This document shows, in pieces, positions 44,343 through 47,896 of a stretch of 47,896 bases of DNA (positions are counted from its first letter, which is position 1; each line of letters opens with the position of its first letter). The notes under the pieces were generated by a model. That model was given only the letters and a program-made list of their open reading frames with translations. It was not told the origin of the DNA and ran no database searches. The stretch covers positions 1-47,896 of the forward strand of contig NZ_AUID01000021.1 in NCBI RefSeq assembly GCF_000423525.1. Reading direction: 5' to 3'. The stretch is from Proteocatella sphenisci DSM 23131. GTDB taxonomy: Bacteria; Bacillota; Clostridia; Peptostreptococcales; Filifactoraceae. The translations under genes and the position numbers were made by a program.

Positions 44343-45961
44343 AATTAGATCTATTGCTAAAAAACGGAAATATATATACAATGGAATATGAAGGCAAAAA
44401 AGTTGAGGCACTGGGTATAAAGGACGGAAAGATCGTCTTTGCGGGAACAGACAAGGCTGCTGAGGATTATGAAAGCAGGCATACAGTTGATTTGGGTGGA
44501 AAAGCTCTAATCCCTGGCATGGCTGATTCTCACATGCATATGTACGCATACTGCCAAAACCAGACTTTTGTCAATCTCGAACATGCCAGAAGCATAGATG
44601 AGCTTGTTGCTACCATGTCCATAAAAGCTCAGGAAACTCCACAAGGAAACTGGATTAAAGGTGTGAATTTTGACCAGACAAAGTTTGTAAAAAACATATT
44701 TCCAACAAGACATGATTTAGATAAAATAAGTACTAAACACCCTATAGTTGTAAAGCGCTGCTGTCTTCATGCGGTAGTTGCAAATACGTCTGCTTTGGAA
44801 ATTACCGGGGTAGGTCCTGGATATGATCCAGGTTCTGGCGGTATAGTAGAGTTTGAAGAAGATGGATACCCTAATGGTATCTTGAAAGAACAAAGCACAA
44901 GAGTATTTGACGATATAATCCCTGATCCTCTTTTAGATGAGGCTCAAAAAAGAAAGATTATGCTTGAGGTGCTTGGTCATATGTCTTCTAAGGGCGTTAC
45001 CAGCATTCACACCTACGCCGCAAAAATCTGGCAATATAATGAAGATATAGATACTTATAGAGACCTCGATGCTTCTCGAGAACTTCCCGTAAGAGTAACT
45101 GTGTATATGGATGAACTTTTCAACCCGGAAAAGCTTACTGATAAGCAAAAATCCGATCCATACAGATTGACCCAGTTTGGCGGATACAAGATCTTCTCTG
45201 ATGGTTCTTTGGGGTCCAGGTCTGCGGCTCTTTATGAAGATTATTCAGATGCGCCCGGGGAAAAAGGCTTTGTTCTCTACTCTCAGGATGAATTTACTTC
45301 AAATGTTCTCAAAGCTTATGAAAGTGGGCTTCAGCCAGCAATTCATGCTATTGGAGACAGGGCTCTTGATATGACCCTTACTGCTATTGAACAGACACTT
45401 GAAATTTCAAGATCAAAGGGAATGACCCAAAAAGAACAGACAAATCGCCTGCCTTTTAGAATAATCCATGTACAGATGATAAATGATTCTTTGTTAGAGA
45501 GAATGAAAAAACTACCTGTAGTGCTTGACATCCAGCCAATATTTTTGTGTACGGATTATCGCTGGATTGAAGACAGAATTGGACCAGAAAGAGCAAAAAA
45601 TGCTTATGCATGGAAAACGCTTAAAGATGCCGGACTTATTCAGACAGGAAGCTCTGATTGTCCTGTTGAAAGCTTTGATCCTATATCTGGAATATACGCA
45701 TCTGTTGCCCGCGCTGATAAAGATGGAAATCCCCCTGGCGGTTACGGCCCTGAGCAAAAATTGTCTGTATATGAGGCTGTTGAAATCTTTACAAAAAATG
45801 TCCACTACGCTACCGGTCAGCAGGATTTTTTAGGGACACTCGAAGTTGGAAAGTTTGCAGATATAGTGGTTCTTGACTCTGATCCATTTAAATCAAGTGA
45901 ATCCGATCTGAAAGATATCAAAGTCAACCAGACTTATATAGCTGGAAGAAGAGTATTTTAG
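44339..45961 (+). CDS. YtcJ-like metal-dependent amidohydrolase
   Basis: Amidohydrolase_3 family protein of 540 residues, a cytosolic TIM barrel with a beta-sandwich. Metal ligands are visible in order: DSHMHM (HxH, near residue 62), the bridging Lys in GGYKIFSDGSLGSRSA, His in IHAIGDRA, His in RIIHVQMI and Asp in GSSDCP. Relatives hydrolyse N-acyl or N-formyl amines and related amides; the substrate here is unknown. It is coupled to the NhaC gene upstream and followed after 42 bp by a second amidohydrolase. Confidence 0.85.
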   Translation: MKLDLLLKNGNIYTMEYEGKKVEALGIKDGKIVFAGTDKAAEDYESRHTVDLGGKALIPGMADSHMHMYAYCQNQTFVNLEHARSIDELVATMSIKAQETPQGNWIKGVNFDQTKFVKNIFPTRHDLDKISTKHPIVVKRCCLHAVVANTSALEITGVGPGYDPGSGGIVEFEEDGYPNGILKEQSTRVFDDIIPDPLLDEAQKRKIMLEVLGHMSSKGVTSIHTYAAKIWQYNEDIDTYRDLDASRELPVRVTVYMDELFNPEKLTDKQKSDPYRLTQFGGYKIFSDGSLGSRSAALYEDYSDAPGEKGFVLYSQDEFTSNVLKAYESGLQPAIHAIGDRALDMTLTAIEQTLEISRSKGMTQKEQTNRLPFRIIHVQMINDSLLERMKKLPVVLDIQPIFLCTDYRWIEDRIGPERAKNAYAWKTLKDAGLIQTGSSDCPVESFDPISGIYASVARADKDGNPPGGYGPEQKLSVYEAVEIFTKNVHYATGQQDFLGTLEVGKFADIVVLDSDPFKSSESDLKDIKVNQTYIAGRRVF

Positions 45962-46003
45962 GTTCTTAGTTTAACAATATGGGAAATGGCTGGAGGGAAT
46001 AAA

Positions 46004-47533
46004 TTGAAAGCAGATATATTGATAAAAAATGCAAAGTGTTTAACCATGAAGGATGGATTTGTTGGTGATTGGATTGCAATAAAAGGTAAAAACATTCTTT
46101 CTCTTGGTCTAAGTGGAGAAGAAGATAACCTGATTGGCAAAAACACCACTATTATTGATGCTCAGGGCAATACCGTGCTTCCTGGATTTATTGACAGCCA
46201 TTTCCATGTTGTTCAGACTGCACTTAACGCAAAGAGTATGGATTTAAACAAGGTAAAGAGCTTTGATGATATAGGACGTGAGATAGAAAATGCCCTACTC
46301 AAAAATCCAGGAAAAAGTATCATGGGCATAGGTCTTCAAATGGATCATCTGGAAGAAAAAACCTTCCCCGACAGACTTCTCCTTGATAAATATTGCAAAA
46401 ATGTGCCCTTGTGGATAAACAGTCTGGATTATCAGGTAAGCATGCTTAATACTTATGGTCTTTTGTATTATAAGATACCTTTTAATATGGATGGTATTGA
46501 AAAAGATGCCAATGATGTTGCAACTGGAGTTATAAGGGGCAAGGCAAATGCTGTATTAAGAAAAACTATTTTGGATACCATAACTGATAAGTATAGAAAA
46601 GAAGTGGTGTCTGATATGATCCCTGCTCTGCTGTCGACTGGAATTACTACCGTCAACGCTATGGAAGGCGGTTATATGTACAGCGATAAAGATGCGGATT
46701 TTATACTTGAATATGAAAGTGATTTCCCTGTAGACATGGTCTTGTTTTATCAGTCTCTGGACTTGGAAAAAGTCAAGCTCAATAACCTGAAGCGTGTTGG
46801 CGGAAGCCTTTATGTGGATGGTACCATGGGCGCTCGAACAGCGGCCCTTTCCTTTGAATATGCAGATTGTCCGGGAATAATGGGAAGTCTAAGGTATACG
46901 CAAAATGAGCTCAATGATTTTGTGGCCCAGTGCTATAAGAATAAATTGCAATTATCTCTTTATACAATAGGAGACCGCGCTATAGGTTCAGCACTGGCTG
47001 CCCATGAATATGCGCTTTATCATACTGGAATAACGGGACTTCGCCATAGACTTGAACATGTTGAACTCGCTACTATAGACCACATAAAAAAAGCAAAAGA
47101 ATTAGGAATCATCTTTTCTATGAACCCAACTTATGAGACATATTGGGGCGGGCCGGACAAGATGTATTTTGAACGTCTGGGACAAAATTATGTAAAGACT
47201 AATATGTTCAGGGAAATAATAGATTGCGGCGTACTTCTTGTGGGAGGCTCTGACAGTGATATTACGGATTACAATCCCTTGGTAGGAATTTCAGCTGCGG
47301 TAAACCATCCCGTGGAAAAACACAGAATCACAGTATACGAGGCACTTGAAATGTACACTTCAAACTCTTCATATGCCATATTTGAGGAAAATATCAAAGG
47401 AACACTGGAATCTGGAAAACTGGCTGATATTATTATTCTTGACAGAGACATACTTTGCGTAGACCAGTCCCTTATAGACCAAATAAAGGTAGTTACTACA
47501 ATAAAATCTGGAGATATTATCTATAAAATTTAA
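46004..47533 (+). CDS. Second YtcJ-like amidohydrolase with altered metal site
   Basis: Amidohydrolase_3 homologue of 509 residues. DSHFHV keeps the HxH pair, LRHRLEHVEL keeps a His and GGSDSDITDYNP the Asp. Two expected ligands are replaced: the bridging Lys position reads GGSLYVDG (Ser) and the HAIGDRA His reads YTIGDRA (Tyr), compared with the enzyme encoded just upstream. It may hold one metal, use other residues, or be a non-catalytic partner. The start is taken as TTG at 46004, where GGAGGG is 7 bp upstream; an ATG 18 bp earlier is possible but poorly spaced. It is the last gene of the operon. Confidence 0.82.
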   Translation: MKADILIKNAKCLTMKDGFVGDWIAIKGKNILSLGLSGEEDNLIGKNTTIIDAQGNTVLPGFIDSHFHVVQTALNAKSMDLNKVKSFDDIGREIENALLKNPGKSIMGIGLQMDHLEEKTFPDRLLLDKYCKNVPLWINSLDYQVSMLNTYGLLYYKIPFNMDGIEKDANDVATGVIRGKANAVLRKTILDTITDKYRKEVVSDMIPALLSTGITTVNAMEGGYMYSDKDADFILEYESDFPVDMVLFYQSLDLEKVKLNNLKRVGGSLYVDGTMGARTAALSFEYADCPGIMGSLRYTQNELNDFVAQCYKNKLQLSLYTIGDRAIGSALAAHEYALYHTGITGLRHRLEHVELATIDHIKKAKELGIIFSMNPTYETYWGGPDKMYFERLGQNYVKTNMFREIIDCGVLLVGGSDSDITDYNPLVGISAAVNHPVEKHRITVYEALEMYTSNSSYAIFEENIKGTLESGKLADIIILDRDILCVDQSLIDQIKVVTTIKSGDIIYKI

Positions 47534-47578
47534 AGATTTATAATATAAAAAGGGGCTGTCGGGAAATAGCTCCCAAAG

Positions 47579-47603
47579 AAAAAAGCGACTAGTTCGCTTT
47601 TTT
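47579..47603 (+). terminator. Terminator hairpin inside the IS end
   Basis: AAAAAAGCGA and TCGCTTTTTT form a perfect 10-bp stem with a CTAGT loop. It lies between the IS tip and the transposase promoter and should stop transcription from the amidohydrolase operon from entering the transposase gene. The left copy has the same hairpin. Confidence 0.8.
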
Positions 47604-47680
47604 TAATGCAAAAAAAACAAAAAAAAATGACAAAATAATATTGCCATCTTTTCCCGTTATATTTTATAATATAACTGCCC

Positions 47681-47896
47681 ATGAAACAATATTATAACCA
47701 ATTTTTTGAAAAAGGACAACAGGTTATTAATTTTAATCTTTACACAATAGGTTTACCTGCTGACGATCCAGTCTATACCCTAATAAATGTATTGGAGGAT
47801 TTCGATTTTTCTAGCTTACTGGCTAGATACTCAAACAAGGGAAGAAAAGGCTATAACCCTATTATGTTATTTGCAGTATTGCTTTACGCAAATATG
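47681..47896 (+). CDS. IS1182-family transposase, N-terminal part
   Basis: The first 72 codons of a transposase cut by the window end. FNLYTIGLPADDPVYTLINV and GYNPIMLFAVLLYANM correspond to the N-terminal DUF772 region of IS1182/IS5-like DDE transposases; the catalytic part lies outside. TTGCCA (47641), 18 bp and TATAAT (47665-47670) put the transcription start only a few bases before the ATG, and no ribosome site is seen, so the mRNA may be nearly leaderless. Confidence 0.82.
   Translation, partial: MKQYYNQFFEKGQQVINFNLYTIGLPADDPVYTLINVLEDFDFSSLLARYSNKGRKGYNPIMLFAVLLYANM

Larger units (their letters stand above)
47552..47896 (+). mobile_element. IS1182-like insertion sequence, right copy (incomplete)
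   Basis: The end starts with GGGGCTGTCGGG at 47552, matches the left copy (1-66) at 65 of 66 bases, and is followed by a terminator hairpin, a promoter and the start of a transposase. The rest lies beyond the window, so the right inverted repeat and target duplication cannot be checked. Confidence 0.8.

Noticed and set aside
1-47896. CRISPR arrays, tRNA and rRNA genes, prophage
   Set aside because: No regularly spaced repeats, no cloverleaf or rRNA signature and no phage structural genes were recognised on either strand by reading.

Overview
The window looks like a low-GC, strictly anaerobic Firmicute of the Clostridia. The sequence shows AT-rich DNA with strong AGGAGG-type ribosome sites, several TTG starts, an SLH-anchored surface protein, a complete [FeFe]-hydrogenase maturation set (hydE, hydG, hydF) and many amino-acid genes (aspartate decarboxylase, a GcvP-like pair, APC/NhaC/BrnQ-type transporters). 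No tRNA, rRNA, CRISPR array or phage gene was seen, so the genus cannot be named.

Layout. Positions 1-66 and 47552-47896 carry the same insertion-sequence end (65 of 66 bases identical), pointing outward in opposite orientations; the right copy runs into an IS1182-like transposase. Between them: an SLH surface protein (79-3537); a LytTR response regulator with a GHKL sensor kinase broken by one amber codon (3745-5799); a BlaI/M56-peptidase pair with its operator (5915-8044); aspartate 4-decarboxylase behind a defence-like pair, a PLD-helicase-DUF3427 protein and a YhcG/DUF1016 nuclease (8046-13985); remnants of two amino-acid permeases (14182-14575); a cobalamin-riboswitch operon trmO-btuC-btuD-btuF (14569-18171); an APC permease with a divergent XRE-cupin regulator (18333-20442); and a dCache-GGDEF-EAL protein (20524-23127).

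23238-32087 is the most unusual part. Two near-identical sigma-54 (-24/-12) promoters drive an NhaC antiporter (+) and an operon (-) of a short-chain dehydrogenase, a divergent glycine-decarboxylase-like subunit pair and a COG3199 NAD-kinase-like protein. A sigma-54 activator is encoded beside them, and shared TTGnCA/TGnCAA sites lie upstream of all three transcription units. There is no gcvT or gcvH, and the substrate loops of both GcvP-like subunits differ from the canonical ones, so a dedicated catabolic system for an amino acid other than free glycine is a reasonable hypothesis.

32727-37048 holds the hydrogenase-maturation operon (TM1266-like regulator, hydE, hydG, hydF). A long leader precedes it, with its own promoter, an intrinsic terminator and a competing antiterminator pairing; it matches no riboswitch class I recognise. 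An FMN-dependent hydroxy-acid oxidase lies upstream. 38143-41528 holds an MFS exporter and three small envelope proteins, one of them related to the secreted protein downstream of hydF. 41546-47533 holds a BTAD regulator divergent from a second NhaC antiporter and two amidohydrolases, the second of which has lost two expected metal ligands.

Taken together, the window reads as an amino-acid-fermentation and H2-metabolism region with envelope sensing, marked by transporter decay and IS insertion.
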